Notes: generated from the letters alone by a model not told the origin. A stretch of 64,000 nt of DNA from Kryptolebias marmoratus (GCF_001649575.2 NC_051441.1:15100562-15164561), one strand, 5' to 3'; counted from the first letter of the stretch, positions 22,301-30,078 are shown. Numbers and translations are program-made.

Positions 22301-25268
22301 CTGCAAATAAATTGGGACATTTGCCCGACTTTCCTGCTAATGACATGCATTTTTTACCTGCATTAATTAGATCTGTTTCACTGTAATTTACTCTCTTCTG
22401 TTGTTTCTAATCAGCCACAATTTACTTTCATAGGTCACCAAATGGGAGAAAGATGGAAAAAACCCAAAGTTGTCTCACATTGCTCACACTTTGAGTCATA
22501 AATTAAGAAGGGCTATAGACGTCAGCAGTGACTCTGCGACTATAGAGTAAATTTTAACGTGTTCAAAATTCTTACGACACGAGAGTGAGGCCGACTGAGA
22601 GCCCGGCGAATGTTTCCGGACGTTTCGGAAGCTCCCCGTCGGCTCGTCGCCGTCAGTCGCAGCTCAGTGAGATTCAGGCTCCGTGAGGACAAAGCCTTCT
22701 CCCCACTTAACGGGCTTCACTTTGGGTTTTGAAGTGCACTGTAGAAGCTGCGTGGCGTGACGGTCACGTCCTGAATTTGCTGCTGTGGCCGTTTCCGTCA
22801 TCACAGAAAGTAAATGTATTTTGTTACTTCTGACACAGAGTTTTGGGACACCAAAGCAGAGAAAAGTTAGTTCTAGTGACTTCGCGACACGTCAGCTAAC
22901 AGACGGCAAACTCTTCTTCACGGTCTTCGGCGGTAAAACAGGTGCTTTTTTTTTTTTTACCCGTACTTTAACCCTTTCTGTGCTGAAGGTGTTTTTGGTC
23001 TTCAGGGCTTCAGCTAGCTCTTCATTGTTCCTAATACTATTTTTCCTTTTATTATTTCATGTGAGTGAATGGCTACATGATACATTTGACAGCTTTTTTT
23101 TTTTTTTTTCTCTCCTTTCTGGGGATTAATTTTAATTTTCAGAGTGCTAGACAGCTGCTTAGAGGCTCCGGTGGCTGATGCTTATTGAAAAAAGGTTTGA
23201 CTTTACATCACCTGACCTTTCTTAGCAATGAATCTGAACCAACCTTCATCCTAACAAACTAATTGAGCTCTGAGATCTTGGTAAAAGCGGAGTGTTCAAA
23301 CGTTTTGCATGAAACTCTCATTTCTTCTCATCTGTTCATGGATCCACAGGACAAAAATAAAAAGCCAAAATGTTTAAAAGGACATTTCTTCTTTTACCTA
23401 AAGTTTCTGCTTAACTATTTGCATCAGAAACTGGATGCCCAAACTTTGCATGCAAGTGCATTGTGTGTATATTCTTTTTTTTACTTCTTTAAATAGTTTT
23501 CATGACTTTTAGGGTTGCAAAGGGGCAGAAAGTTTCCAGAAACTTTCCATGGGAAGTTAGGCTGGGGAATTATGGAAACCACCTCATTCGATCTGAAACA
23601 TGCTCCAACAAATCTGCTGATTCAAGGCTTATGTCTCATTTCCTTCCTGATAGTCTTACTCACACATTTTATATGGAAGCATACATAAATGTTGGGATAT
23701 AATCAAAATAACATGTCTGCCATCTAGTGGTGGTGGGTAGAAACAACAAGAATGTGTGATTTAGGAATTTAAAAGTCTGTTTATTCAGATGACCCAGCTG
23801 TTGCTGTTGTGTTTTCATACCATAAATTAAATATGTTTATTTATATTTATTCTTACCTCACTTTATGTACTCCACAGGCTTGAATGTGTAGCTTTAATGG
23901 TTTTGTCCAGGATTGAAGAAATCCCCTGTGTTCTGAACACCTCTGCAGTAAGGAGTGACAGATATACTCATGTGTGAAATCTTGTTGTTTATGTGACCCG
24001 TGCTGTCAAACTGAGACACAACGAGGAGCCAGCCTTCAATATTTTAAATTCCAGGTTTTTTCCTATAAATTCCTGTTTATTCCCATGGAAAGTTTCCAAC
24101 TTTGAAAATTCCCACAATTTTGCAACCCTACTGACTTTGCTGAAAATTCTGCACTAAAAGAAAAGAAAAAACTTGCTCTCTAAGACATTTCCTCCGTTCT
24201 CAGGTGTCTCGCTCCCGATGCGAGAGCGATGGAAGAAAGCAAGCGCAAACGGAGAGCGTGGACTCTGCAGCTCGACCTCCGCCGTCAGTGACAGTGACCA
24301 GCTGTGAACTGACAAAAAACAATGAACAACAGAGACAAAGGTCAACAGAACGAAAGAGAGACAGGGACAGAGTGGCAGACAGAGACAAGGAGAAAGAGCG
24401 GCGCTCCGCTGCGTCGCACTCGGCTGTGGCTCCCTCTGGTGGCGGTGAACGGACTGACGGCTCCGTGAGCACGAAGAGAGACGAGGAGACAAAACCCGAG
24501 AGGCCGCAGGACCGAGAGAGCGAGAGTCAAAAAGAGAGGAGAAGACTGAAGCAAGGATCAAGAGAGGAAGCTTCAGTTCAAAAGAGAAGTCACCCCTCCT
24601 CTTCCTCGGTGTTGCACGAGAAAGAGAGGAGAGACCGGCCGCGGGGGAGCGAGCAGGGCAGCAGCGACCCGAGCTTTTCTGGGCCCACCTGGAAGGCCTT
24701 CAGAGAATCCAGATACCCACCTGATCCAAACGCTCCCTGGACACACAGAGACGCAGCTCCGGACCTGATGAGCAAAAAGGATGGTTATCATTTCCATTCC
24801 AACTACCAGCAGCGTTCCTCAGCCAGTTCCAGAGAGAAAAACCGACCTGACAGGACCCATCACTCCCCACCTCCATTCTCCGGTAACCACAGCGAGGACA
24901 AAGACCTGCTGCTCCTCGACTCCACCGAAAACTCCCAGAAAGGCTTTCCTGATGGGGGATTAACGCAAAACAAAAGCCGAACTGAGAGCAAGCCGCAGAA
25001 AGGAGAGAAGTCTGAAAAGACTCCTAAAATGCTGAAAGATTGCAAACGGGGGAGAGAGACCCCGGAGGTGGGGGACAGCCGGGGAGGAGGAGGAGGAGGA
25101 GGAGCGGGGAGCCGGAGGGAAGACCAGGCCCGTAAGCTGGAGGAGAGGCGGCGATCCAGCAGCGACAGCGTTCGCTTGTCGTCGTCGAGCCACAAGACGG
25201 ACAGAGACGACAAGAGAGAGGAAGGGAAGGAGAAGAAGCACAGGAAGCTGCAGGAAGTAAACGTGTGA
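7201..25268 (+). CDS. rbbp6: RBBP6 E3 ubiquitin ligase, complete gene (19 coding exons)
   Basis: RBBP6 (also PACT/P2P-R; yeast relative Mpe1) is a nuclear RING-type E3 ligase that binds Rb and p53 and acts in mRNA 3'-end processing with the cleavage/polyadenylation machinery. Coding joins: 7201-7366, 9149-9254, 11257-11302, 13263-13307, 13417-13496, 13704-13800, 14555-14694, 14856-15028, 15238-15341, 15495-15665, 15787-15938, 16388-16502, 16595-16661, 16749-16791, 16889-17227, 18311-18421, 19808-21652, 21732-21837, 24204-25268. Every junction is GT..AG and phases agree throughout. The total is about 1656 residues, against 1792 in human. Order: ubiquitin-like DWNN (1-76), CCHC knuckle (C163, C166, H171, C176), RING (C261-C301), P/S/T-rich region (500-615), RS-rich region (615-652), conserved WKEEYHEWYDKYY (about 745-757), then a long Lys/Glu/Ser-rich tail ending QEVNV. 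Rb- and p53-binding regions are known from human and are inferred to lie in exons 17-19. The initiator ATG has A at -3. Confidence 0.93.
7367..9148 (+). other. rbbp6: RBBP6 intron 1
   Basis: 1782-base intron with a T-run near 7418-7437 and a family A element at 8188-8982 inserted in sense orientation. No other gene is seen. The acceptor ctcctcag precedes exon 2. Confidence 0.8.
8188..8982 (+). mobile_element. Near full-length family A element (non-autonomous, about 0.8 kb)
   Basis: Left terminus tatgaacagttaatatctta (8188) and right terminus caggtaagatattagttgtt (8959) are inverted repeats. Between them lie the family's internal words: tctgttagcaaaata, attcaagatggctgc, cagctgagagtcgcc, gatatgcattcctttacgga and agctagctgtagcacctct. 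No transposase frame is present. Other copies and fragments occur at least a dozen times in this window, so the boundaries are set by comparison within the window. Confidence 0.6.
9149..9254 (+). CDS. rbbp6: RBBP6 exon 2, end of DWNN domain
   Basis: Encodes EYTDDEGLIPKGSSVIVRRI followed by PIIGGKSGSSSKTNKT, matching the human DWNN C-terminal half (EYTDDNALIPKNSSVIVRRIP). Acceptor ctcctcag, donor gtaagt. Length 106, entering with one base carried over and leaving with two. Confidence 0.93.
9661..10092. mobile_element. Foldback MITE with long inverted repeats
   Basis: The outer 24 bases, starting tatgaacaactaatatctta at 9661, are the inverted copy of 10069-10092 with one mismatch. Similarity continues inward for about 150 bases on each arm: ccaagaccaaagtgga/ttgccatcttaaactccaacctc on the left against ggttggagttgttttaagatggcagtattccattttggtcttggg on the right, read in inverted order. 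No open frame is present. It shares termini with the 0.8-kb element at 8188-8982 and looks like an internally deleted version of it. Confidence 0.7.
10255..10520 (+). repeat. Family A repeat, internal fragment
   Basis: Carries the ordered words aaaatatctcctgatca, tacagctgattaact, attcaagatggctgccacag, ctctgtcagttttacag and gcgggcgatatgcattcctt. Lacks the terminal inverted repeats. Confidence 0.65.
11257..11302 (+). CDS. rbbp6: RBBP6 exon 3
   Basis: Short 46-base exon encoding (T)ERDLHVPYVFGAGRA, at the place of human YVISRTEPAMATTKA. Acceptor ttccag, donor gtacgt. It enters with one base to complete and leaves in phase 0, which fits both neighbours. Sequence similarity is weak, so support is mainly phase and position. 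Confidence 0.78.
11303..13262 (+). other. rbbp6: RBBP6 intron 3
   Basis: 1.96-kb intron with a TG run (11757-11780), an AT dinucleotide run near 12706-12718 and a candidate alternative terminal exon at 12242-12360. Otherwise AT-rich and featureless. Confidence 0.75.
12242..12375 (+). other. rbbp6: Candidate alternative RBBP6 terminal exon with poly(A) site
   Basis: The acceptor-like tttattttctctgatctctcag (12220-12241) has a TAG codon immediately after it in exon-3 phase. The alternative acceptor ending at 12244 gives A-K-C-L-P-L-L-L-I-L then stop. AATAAA lies at 12336-12341 with a GT-rich tract from 12362. Joined to exon 3, it would end the protein just after the DWNN domain. Human RBBP6 is known to make a short DWNN-only isoform (118 residues) by alternative termination. 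The fish event is an inference. Confidence 0.4.
13263..13307 (+). CDS. rbbp6: RBBP6 exon 4
   Basis: Encodes MSDQSSTKALSFFSK, aligned with human IDDSSASISLAQLTK. Forty-five bases, phase 0 at both ends, acceptor gaacag and donor gtaagc. Confidence 0.85.
13417..13496 (+). CDS. rbbp6: RBBP6 exon 5
   Basis: Encodes MQMANLVDADVSEEDKIRVM then INQSSL. This matches human TANLAEANASEEDKIKAMMSQS. Acceptor ttcgtag, donor gtaagt. Confidence 0.9.
13704..13800 (+). CDS. rbbp6: RBBP6 exon 6, CCHC zinc knuckle
   Basis: Encodes NYTCYRCGNTGHHIRNCPTS, a perfect C-X2-C-X4-H-X4-C zinc knuckle (C163, C166, H171, C176) as in human YTCFRCGKPGHYIKNCP. The knuckle is taken to bind RNA. Acceptor ctgtag, donor gtacgc. 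Confidence 0.93.
13801..14554 (+). other. rbbp6: RBBP6 intron 6, contains an ambiguous base
   Basis: AT-rich intron. A poly-G run of about 15 at 14307-14321 is preceded by an N at 14306, so the local length is uncertain. Confidence 0.8.
14555..14694 (+). CDS. rbbp6: RBBP6 exon 7
   Basis: Encodes DKNFEGPPRIKKSTGIPRSF followed by MVEVDDPNIKGVMLTNSGRY and AIPAIDA. Nearly identical to human (DKNFESGPRIKKSTGIPRSFMMEV..). This is the conserved linker between the zinc knuckle and RING. Acceptor gagcag, donor gtgagt. Confidence 0.94.
14856..15028 (+). CDS. rbbp6: RBBP6 exon 8, first half of RING finger
   Basis: Encodes EAYAAGKKEKPPFVPQEKPK then DELLCLICHDLLGDAVVIPC and CGNSYCDDC. The RING cysteines C261, C264, C276/C277, C282 and C285 are all present. 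The last cysteine codon is split by the intron. Acceptor cgtag, donor gtgagc. Confidence 0.95.
15238..15341 (+). CDS. rbbp6: RBBP6 exon 9, second half of RING finger
   Basis: Encodes CIRTALLDSEDHVCPTCSQS and DVSPDALIANKFLRQ, completing the RING with C298 and C301. Closely matches human (CIRTALLESDEHTCPTCHQNDVSPDALIANKFLRQ). Acceptor cctgtag, donor gtgatt. Confidence 0.95.
15495..15665 (+). CDS. rbbp6: RBBP6 exon 10
   Basis: Begins AVNNFKKERG (human AVNNFKNETG) and continues as low-complexity Ser/Ala/Pro sequence ending SPCSQK. Fifty-seven whole codons. Acceptor actcag, donor gtgaac. Confidence 0.93.
15787..15938 (+). CDS. rbbp6: RBBP6 exon 11
   Basis: Encodes DSLLNLPKAAKPTTVTESPD and a Pro/Ala/Ser-rich continuation to VESQAVLSN. 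Acceptor ctccaag, donor gtatat (weaker). Phase fits both neighbours. The sequence is poorly conserved in the family. Confidence 0.82.
15939..16387 (+). other. rbbp6: RBBP6 intron 11 with family A copy
   Basis: The stretch 16060-16335 is a sense-orientation family A copy (tacagatattgagctaaagt, tagctgagagtcatcc, gatcttgcaatatcgcatga, gatgtgcattcttta). It fills more than half of the intron and ends about 50 bases before the exon 12 acceptor. Confidence 0.7.
16388..16502 (+). CDS. rbbp6: RBBP6 exon 12, tandem donor
   Basis: Encodes an acidic stretch EDEEKTGDDLAAVAPFLAVS then DKEPTDAPKPLEPQVEPQ. The 3' end carries a 12-base tandem repeat (ggaaccacaggt twice). That makes a second potential donor at 16491, which would drop VEPQ. 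The 16503 donor gtgagc is stronger. A CA microsatellite follows at 16508-16523. Confidence 0.85.
16595..16661 (+). CDS. rbbp6: RBBP6 exon 13
   Basis: Encodes VNSTEETEQLQTVCVNQRNS then SS. Acceptor gttcag, donor gtcagt. Support comes from splice signals and phase; similarity to human is low in this region. Confidence 0.75.
16749..16791 (+). CDS. rbbp6: RBBP6 exon 14
   Basis: A 43-base exon encoding DSALGLSLSSNSWER. Acceptor ctccag, donor gtatgt. Phase fits both neighbours. Confidence 0.78.
16889..17227 (+). CDS. rbbp6: RBBP6 exon 15, Pro/Ser/Thr-rich region
   Basis: Encodes a low-complexity TTTTTSSS and PPP-rich segment containing HSSYPPPGYPQTTPNWKLPA and ending IPKEWCRYQRKERER. The charged end leads into the RS-rich exon. 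Acceptor cctcag, donor gtacag. Confidence 0.9.
17228..18310 (+). other. rbbp6: RBBP6 intron 15
   Basis: 1.1-kb AT-rich intron with no repeat or gene recognised. The acceptor tctctctcacacag precedes exon 16. Confidence 0.75.
18311..18421 (+). CDS. rbbp6: RBBP6 exon 16, RS-rich domain
   Basis: Encodes SPHRRSSSHSKSSKSKSSRS and YSRSSSRSASRSRSRSR, the serine/arginine-rich domain of RBBP6 (residues about 615-652). Such domains bind splicing and RNA-processing factors. Acceptor cacacag, donor gtattt. Confidence 0.92.
18422..19807 (+). other. rbbp6: RBBP6 intron 16 with family A end fragment
   Basis: 1.39-kb intron. Bases 19440-19675 resemble the right half of family A (gtgcggctgtaaaag, ccaaactgagacatttcag, actgcaggtaagatactg, gaaccctacttgggt). 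The long T tract before exon 17 (19790-19804) serves as the polypyrimidine tract. Confidence 0.6.
19808..21652 (+). CDS. rbbp6: RBBP6 exon 17, large charged region
   Basis: 615-codon exon. It starts RPRSPLSSRRNVHTHSN, contains RYLQWKEEYHEWYDKYY (human KERYREWERKYREWYEKYY), a poly-Pro run, then Ser/Lys/Glu-rich sequence, VWEGGMKVIPPKKISININL and DLWHCALTSVEDVDENLTGL. In mammals this part binds Rb and carries nuclear localisation signals; transfer of those roles is inferred. Acceptor ttccag, donor ag/gtcggc. Confidence 0.92.
21732..21837 (+). CDS. rbbp6: RBBP6 exon 18
   Basis: Encodes SGSSARGSCGVEGSQRKRTG then MKTQEGSSQDQAEVTQ. It follows a 79-base intron. Enters with one base to complete and ends in phase 0 at a gtgaat donor, matching exon 19. 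An alternative donor (gtgacg, 21856) is possible but would break phase. Confidence 0.8.
22170..22720 (+). repeat. Dispersed repeat C, copy 1
   Basis: Shares tgtttccggacgtttcggaa, gctccccgtcggc, gtcgcagctcagtgagat and caggct with 32105-32225 and 35030-35140. The upstream flank (ttcacacaaaattgcaaaa, gaactgcaa) also aligns loosely with 31840-31930. CpG-rich core. Family not recognised. Confidence 0.5.
23509..24130. mobile_element. hAT-like MITE with 8-bp target duplication
   Basis: Terminal inverted repeats begin TAGGGTTGCAAA (23509) and end TTTGCAACCCTA (24130). Inner gaaagtttcc words are mirrored on both arms. Flanks are atgacttt (23501-23508) and ctgacttt (24131-24138), a 7/8 match consistent with the 8-bp duplications of hAT transposons. 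No transposase frame; 622 bp, so non-autonomous. Confidence 0.8.
23718..23730 (-). promoter_or_regulatory. CTCF-consensus-like motif inside the MITE
   Basis: The minus strand reads CCACTAGATGGCA with a further G, fitting the CTCF core CCASYAGRKGGCAG at each position by eye. It lies inside the hAT-like MITE. Binding is inferred from the motif only. Confidence 0.45.
24204..25268 (+). CDS. rbbp6: RBBP6 exon 19, C-terminal tail and stop
   Basis: 354-codon terminal coding exon, almost wholly Arg/Lys/Glu/Ser/Asp. It starts VSRSRCESDGRKQAQTES and includes SFSGPTWKAFRESRYPPDPN, a Gly run (GGGGGGGAG) and EGKEKKHRKLQEVNV before TGA at 25266. Human RBBP6 also ends in a Lys-rich tail closing in ..KSVTV. 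In human this part includes the p53-binding region; transfer is inferred. Acceptor ttctcag. Confidence 0.9.
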   Translation: MSRSRCESDGRKQAQTESVDSAARPPPSVTVTSCELTKNNEQQRQRSTERKRDRDRVADRDKEKERRSAASHSAVAPSGGGERTDGSVSTKRDEETKPERPQDRESESQKERRRLKQGSREEASVQKRSHPSSSSVLHEKERRDRPRGSEQGSSDPSFSGPTWKAFRESRYPPDPNAPWTHRDAAPDLMSKKDGYHFHSNYQQRSSASSREKNRPDRTHHSPPPFSGNHSEDKDLLLLDSTENSQKGFPDGGLTQNKSRTESKPQKGEKSEKTPKMLKDCKRGRETPEVGDSRGGGGGGGAGSRREDQARKLEERRRSSSDSVRLSSSSHKTDRDDKREEGKEKKHRKLQEVNV

Positions 25269-25885
25269 AGAAAAAAAACATAAAACACAAAGAGCTGAGA
25301 TGGAAGCAGCAGGTGGAAAGATGAAGACGACAGAAGGCCTGCTCAGTTCTTCACCGTTAAGACAAAAAAACCAAACACTTTAATTATGTTTTTCCTTACT
25401 CCGATTAAAGCGTGCCAGGATTTATTCCATTACCCGTACACATCCAGAATCCTCGCAGACGAATAATGAAGGGAGAGCACCTTTCCAGGAAACAAGAAAA
25501 CGTGTGAAATCATCAAACGCCGACACCCAGAGCTTCCGCGTGTCATTTTAAGTTCGAGGACCTTTCCCCGTGTGTGCAGACTTGCTGACGACCGCCCGTC
25601 TTTGGTTTTCTCCCTGCAGCTGCAGCTCGGACGACGTGAAGTCAGTCCAGAGTTTGATTTGCCTCTCACAGGGGTGCAAGATGGACGACCGCTACAAAGA
25701 AACTGTGATTTACTCCAAACAAATACTGTGAATATTTATGATTTCCACCTCTGTGGGTTTCTTTTTTTCTGTTTTGTAAATATTTAATTTAAAAACAGCG
25801 GCTGAATGGATAATTAAGTTACCAAAAAGTTTGTAGTATTTCCTGTTTTTGGAGGAAATAAAGAAATATCATACAGCATATAATG
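25269..25885 (+). other. rbbp6: RBBP6 3' UTR
   Basis: Untranslated sequence from the stop to the first clear poly(A) signal. It includes an acceptor-like ctccctgcag at 25610-25619 that could support an alternative 3' end, but no coding evidence was found. Confidence 0.7.
25857..25862 (+). terminator. rbbp6: RBBP6 poly(A) signal AATAAA
   Basis: Canonical AATAAA 589 bases after the stop codon, followed by TG-rich sequence (atgtgtttgtgttttgctttt). Further AATAAA copies at 25987 and 26009 could serve longer transcripts. Confidence 0.7.
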
Positions 25886-26154
25886 TGTTTGTGTTTTGCT
25901 TTTGCCATCTTTAACCTGTGATGTTAAAGGTTAATCCACAGGCTTTTGTTAAAGTTGGTTCATTTCATCCTCGGCTGTTTGTCATCAATAAATGTTACAT
26001 TTTCAGAAAATAAAGGATTTCACACACATACGCTGTTACATTTCATTTAAAGTTTATAACAAACGCAATCTTGGTTTTGGATGTTAAATAAATTCAAGTA
26101 ATGAAGCGTCTTTGTTTGAAAAATAGATATTTTTTTGCGTTTGTTTGTCATTTA
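25886..26154. other. Intergenic, downstream of RBBP6
   Basis: AT-rich, containing two further AATAAA words. Nothing else is seen. Confidence 0.5.
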
Positions 26155-26310
26155 TTAGCCACGGCTAATCTACATAAAAATGGCTCTAACTCTGTCAGCT
26201 TTTACAGCCATGGAGCTAAAAGGTGGTATGGTAGTAGCTGAGAGTCATCTGTTTAGATGTTTGGCATGGAGGGAGAGGGCGATACACATTCTTTCAAAGT
26301 AATTTTATCA
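26155..26310 (+). repeat. Family A repeat, internal fragment
   Basis: Words ccacggctaatc, aaaaatggctctaactctgt, ggtatggtagtagctgaga and gcgatacacattctttca in family order. Confidence 0.6.
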
Positions 26311-27465
26311 GGAACTATCAAGAAGGTTCACCGTGAGTAGAAGTTTTAATAGTAATATTATTTTCTTCTTCTCTTCTGGTTCGTCGTCTCCTTTCCCTCC
26401 TAATAGCCGCCTTTAAAATCTCAAAGATCCAGAACAGGAACACCTTTTTAGTTTTTAAACTTGAATTCTTTTGCTTTTTGTTTGTGCTTCAAAAAGCACA
26501 TTGTTAGCTTGTTTTCAGCCATACTGGGGGGTTGTGTGTGTGTGTGTGTGTGTGTTCTTCACCACCTCTCTTCATGCAGACGTGCCACAGATCCAGCCTC
26601 GTATTATTTTGGTTTCTGGTTGTCCGTGTCCAGTCACTCTGTGTCGTGTGGACGTATGCTGACGGTGGAGCCGCCCCCCCAACTTGGCTTCGGTCCAGAT
26701 CTTTGACAGAGGACACCCTGCGAGGACACATGGGACAGCCTGGCATTGGTAATACTTTCATTTAAATAAATGGAGCTTTTTGCATCTCACATGTGCTTCA
26801 GTCAAACTTGATGCTTCCCTCTCTGGCTTCCTCTGCTAAAATGGCCTCCCTCTCATTGTGTGTTTCCTCTGGGTTGAGGTGCTGGAACAGTGGCGCAGGT
26901 GAAGGCAAACTCACCGGCAGTCGCACAGGTAGAGCCTGAAACCTGTTCAGGCAGGCAGGTGTATGAATTCAACTCCAGGTTTGGATGCTGAGCAGATCAT
27001 CAGGCAGACAGGTGGAGCCTGGAGCGAGAACGACGAGCCTCCCTCCTCTTCTCAGACGTGAGCTAGACTCCAGCTTTTCTTCTTCCGTTCCCTCCTGTGT
27101 GCCGGTGGATAAATGCCGACGTGTCGGGGCGCAGCTTGAATTAGTGTTTTTCTTGTATCTGCAAACCATTGTCCTGGTTGGCCGGTTGAATGAACCATAC
27201 TCATTACAGTGAGAGGAGTAAAATGCGGCCCGTCACCATCCACAGTCGTTTGATCACGAGCAGAAACTAACAGATCCAAGTGAGTCGTTTCAGGTGGTGA
27301 AAACCTATTTTCTCCTCCACAGCGTTCCGTAATCCTTTTTGCCTCATCAGTCTCCTGGAAACTTGTCTCGTCTCTTTAGAGTTTCCTCCAAAGTGAGCTG
27401 CTTGAAGAGTGAACGAGCATTTGGATTTTAGGTGTCAAATTAAATCGGTGGCGTTGACTGTCGCT
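26311..27465. other. Intergenic, no gene seen
   Basis: Contains a TG microsatellite at 26533-26555. Short open frames are not supported. Confidence 0.4.
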
Positions 27466-27640
27466 ACCATCCATCCATCCGTCCATTTTCTTTAACCGCT
27501 TCTTCTTTCCAGGTCACAGGGAGCTGGTGTCCATCTCCAGCAGCCACTGTACGAGAGGCGGGGGACACCCTGGACAGGTCGCAGGTCCATCACAGGGACA
27601 CACAAAGACAAATGAGACAGACAACCATTCACGCTCTCAC
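27466..27640 (+). repeat. Teleost dispersed repeat (catccatccat... type)
   Basis: The series ccatccatccatccgtccat, aaccgcttcttctt, gagctggtgtcc, agaggcgggggacaccctgg, acaggtcgcaggtccatcac and gacagacaaccattcacgct is the common 3' repeat seen across teleost genomes. Diverged, with no coding content. Confidence 0.7.
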
Positions 27641-27654
27641 TCACTGAACAGACA

Positions 27655-27815
27655 CAAAAACAGCTGTGACAAATATCGAGCTACAGTTTGGTGAGGTAGT
27701 AGCTGAGAGTCATCCCCAACAACAGATTTAGCAAGATTTTAATTTAAACTTTAACATGCAAGACGACGGATGTCATGCATACCATCACAAAATCCTAGTT
27801 TCCTTTTAATAATTA
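27655..27815 (+). repeat. Family A repeat, internal fragment
   Basis: Words acaaatatcgagctacagtt, tgaggtagtagctgaga, gtcatccccaac and gatgtcatgcatacc, in family order. Confidence 0.6.
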
Positions 27816-28126
27816 GTTGTCTGAACCTAGTCTAGTATTTGAGTGGAACGTCAATGAGCAATGAGCAAAATGTGCTCCTTAAAAAGAGATTTTAGCTGTT
27901 GTGGTGCTTAAGTTTGGTATTAAATTTTAAATATTCTTAAGTGAGTGTAGTTGTCAGGGGAAAAGGATGCATATTTAACTTCAGTAAAAGTAAATACTCT
28001 GATATAAATGCAGCATAAAAGTATTATTTAGGTAAAAGGTTTTGGAAAAGACGTTGTGGTTAAAAGAACGTGCATTCAACCAGCACAGCAACACAACCGA
28101 GTCGCTCTGAGAGGCCTTACAGTTTA

Positions 28127-28161
<35 letters not shown>

Positions 28162-29595
28162 TGGACTGGTCTTGTTCAGCAGCAGCAACAAACAGGTGAG
28201 ACTTCTCTTTCACCAGCACGAAGTCTCGTATTTACCACCTTCTAGTGGACAGTTGTGGTAAAACAGGCTCAACTGTGAAACTGAGCGTCAAAGTCAAGTT
28301 TATGATCAGTCAAGTCACACATTTCATTTGTCTACTAAATATTAATGTAAATTATTAAACGGACATTTTAAATAGTCTATTATTCTTAATCAACTAAATT
28401 GGTTTTAAATCCTCCAGGCAGAGTAAAGTTGAGCACAAACAAAGGGAGCAGAGATGGCTGCTGGTGGTGGCAGATGTTTCTGTGCCTGTGTTGGAATGTG
28501 TGTGAGAGAGAGAGAGTGTGTGTGTGGCAGGATGTACAATTGTATGTATGTAAATTAACCCTGCTTTTGTATTTTTTTTATTTTTTTGTAATCTCGTGGG
28601 GAATTTAGCATTTGTAATGCGTCATGACAACATGCACCCCTACTCTGTGTGTGTGTGTGTGTGTCCGAGCTCCTGCTTGGCCCTGTCTGTGACCACGAGT
28701 GTGTGTAGAATAACAATGAGCATCTCGGGCTACACCAACTGTGTGTGTGTGTGAGTGTCTTTGCCACGGGCTAGTGTTGCCCTGTTTAAGAATAGATTTT
28801 AATCCCGCCTCACCTCTCTCTGCAGGCTCTCACAGAATCTGGCCGGCGTCGGCCTCAAACAAATTAATTTAGCAGGTTTTGTTAAATGTCAGTTTTTGTG
28901 TTTTGAAGAATTCATCTGTTGACAACAAATCACTGCTGGCATTTTCTAAACCCATAAGGCCCGTGTTTATGTTCTACGTTCAGGAGAGCCACTCAGTTCA
29001 TTTTATTTCTGTGGACCAACCAGCTTCTAAAAAAAAAAACCTCTGAGATTTTTCCTTTTTTCTCAGGTTTTACCGCAGTATCGTGATGTTTTTATTTATG
29101 TAATTTACAGCTTACAATATGGTTTAAACCCTACTTTCTTAGATCATAAATGCAACCGACAAGTATTAATTTATCCTTTCTTTCATATCCGAGTTGCTTA
29201 TCAGCGTACCGTTCAGGATAAAGTTCAGGATGACCTTTTTGTATGTTTGCTTTCATGGTTTGCAGCGAGAAGCTTTTAACGGCTTGGACAAAATGTTCAT
29301 ACCCTTACAGAATCAACATGCAGTACCCCCCTGTGAAGGCCTGTGAGGAGGCCGCAAACCATGTAGCTGTGCTCTGATGACTCCCAGATATCTTTACTAC
29401 CAGTACTGATCAGAAATCAGTGTTAAATTCTATAAAGAAGCAAATAAAAGTGCATTAAAATTACTGCAGAAGGGAACCTTTTGGCTGGTTTGGGTCTAGT
29501 TGGCGCCATTCACGTAAACAAGCAGAAGCAGCGAACTTCTGGAGGAAAATTATTGCTCATAAATTAAAGGTCCAGCCAGGTTTGAGGGTATCACC
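27816..29595. other. Intergenic with TG microsatellites
   Basis: TG runs at 28130-28160 and 28645-28663, and shorter runs near 28500-28525 and 28740. A weaker CTCF-like word lies at 28235-28248. No gene seen. Confidence 0.45.
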
Positions 29596-29599
29596 CACC

Positions 29600-29790
29600 A
29601 CCTTTCATGTTTTAAACTCAGATCATCTCAGAACTTGGTCAAAGCTTTTAAACGACATTATGGACGCAATCATGAGATAATGAGAGACGTGTTAGTGCTC
29701 AGTATGTGCTGTGAGCGACTTTCAGCTACTACCACACCAAACTGAGCTCAGTATGTGTACAAACGAGTTGCTAAGTTGTCCTGAATTGGG
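29600..29790 (-). repeat. Family A repeat, reverse orientation
   Basis: Reverse complement shows the family words ctgatttaccc, gtgtggtagtagctgaaagt and gagcactaacacgtctctca. Truncated at both ends. Confidence 0.55.
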
Positions 29791-30038
29791 TCGGCTCCAA
29801 GGGTAAATCAGTTGTAGACGTAAGTCCGGTGAAATATTTATTTTACAGACAAACACACAGACATGAGCAAAAAAAACATTATCGCCCGCCCTCACCCTTC
29901 GGTGAAGGGCGATGAGAATAAAGGTGGAAGAGCGACAAAGATGAGTAAGAAAAGACAATGTTTAAAAAAAAAAGGAAACCGAAAGTAGAAAATATTGTGG
30001 TGGAAACTGCTGTGAGCGTGCTGCCTTCAAGGTTTTTC

Positions 30039-30075
<37 letters not shown>
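30039..30075. repeat. TG microsatellite
   Basis: About 18 tandem TG units; another run of about 10 units occurs at 30279-30298. Confidence 0.9.

Positions 30076-30078
<3 letters not shown>

Larger units (their letters stand above)
21838..24203 (+). other. rbbp6: RBBP6 intron 18
   Basis: 2.37-kb intron containing repeat C copy 1 (22170-22720) and the hAT-like MITE (23509-24130). The MITE ends 73 bases before exon 19. Confidence 0.8.

Noticed and set aside
24154..25290. Long minus-strand frames opposite RBBP6 exon 19
   Set aside because: Ser/Leu/Phe-rich translations are the mirror of Arg/Glu/Lys-rich coding sequence.
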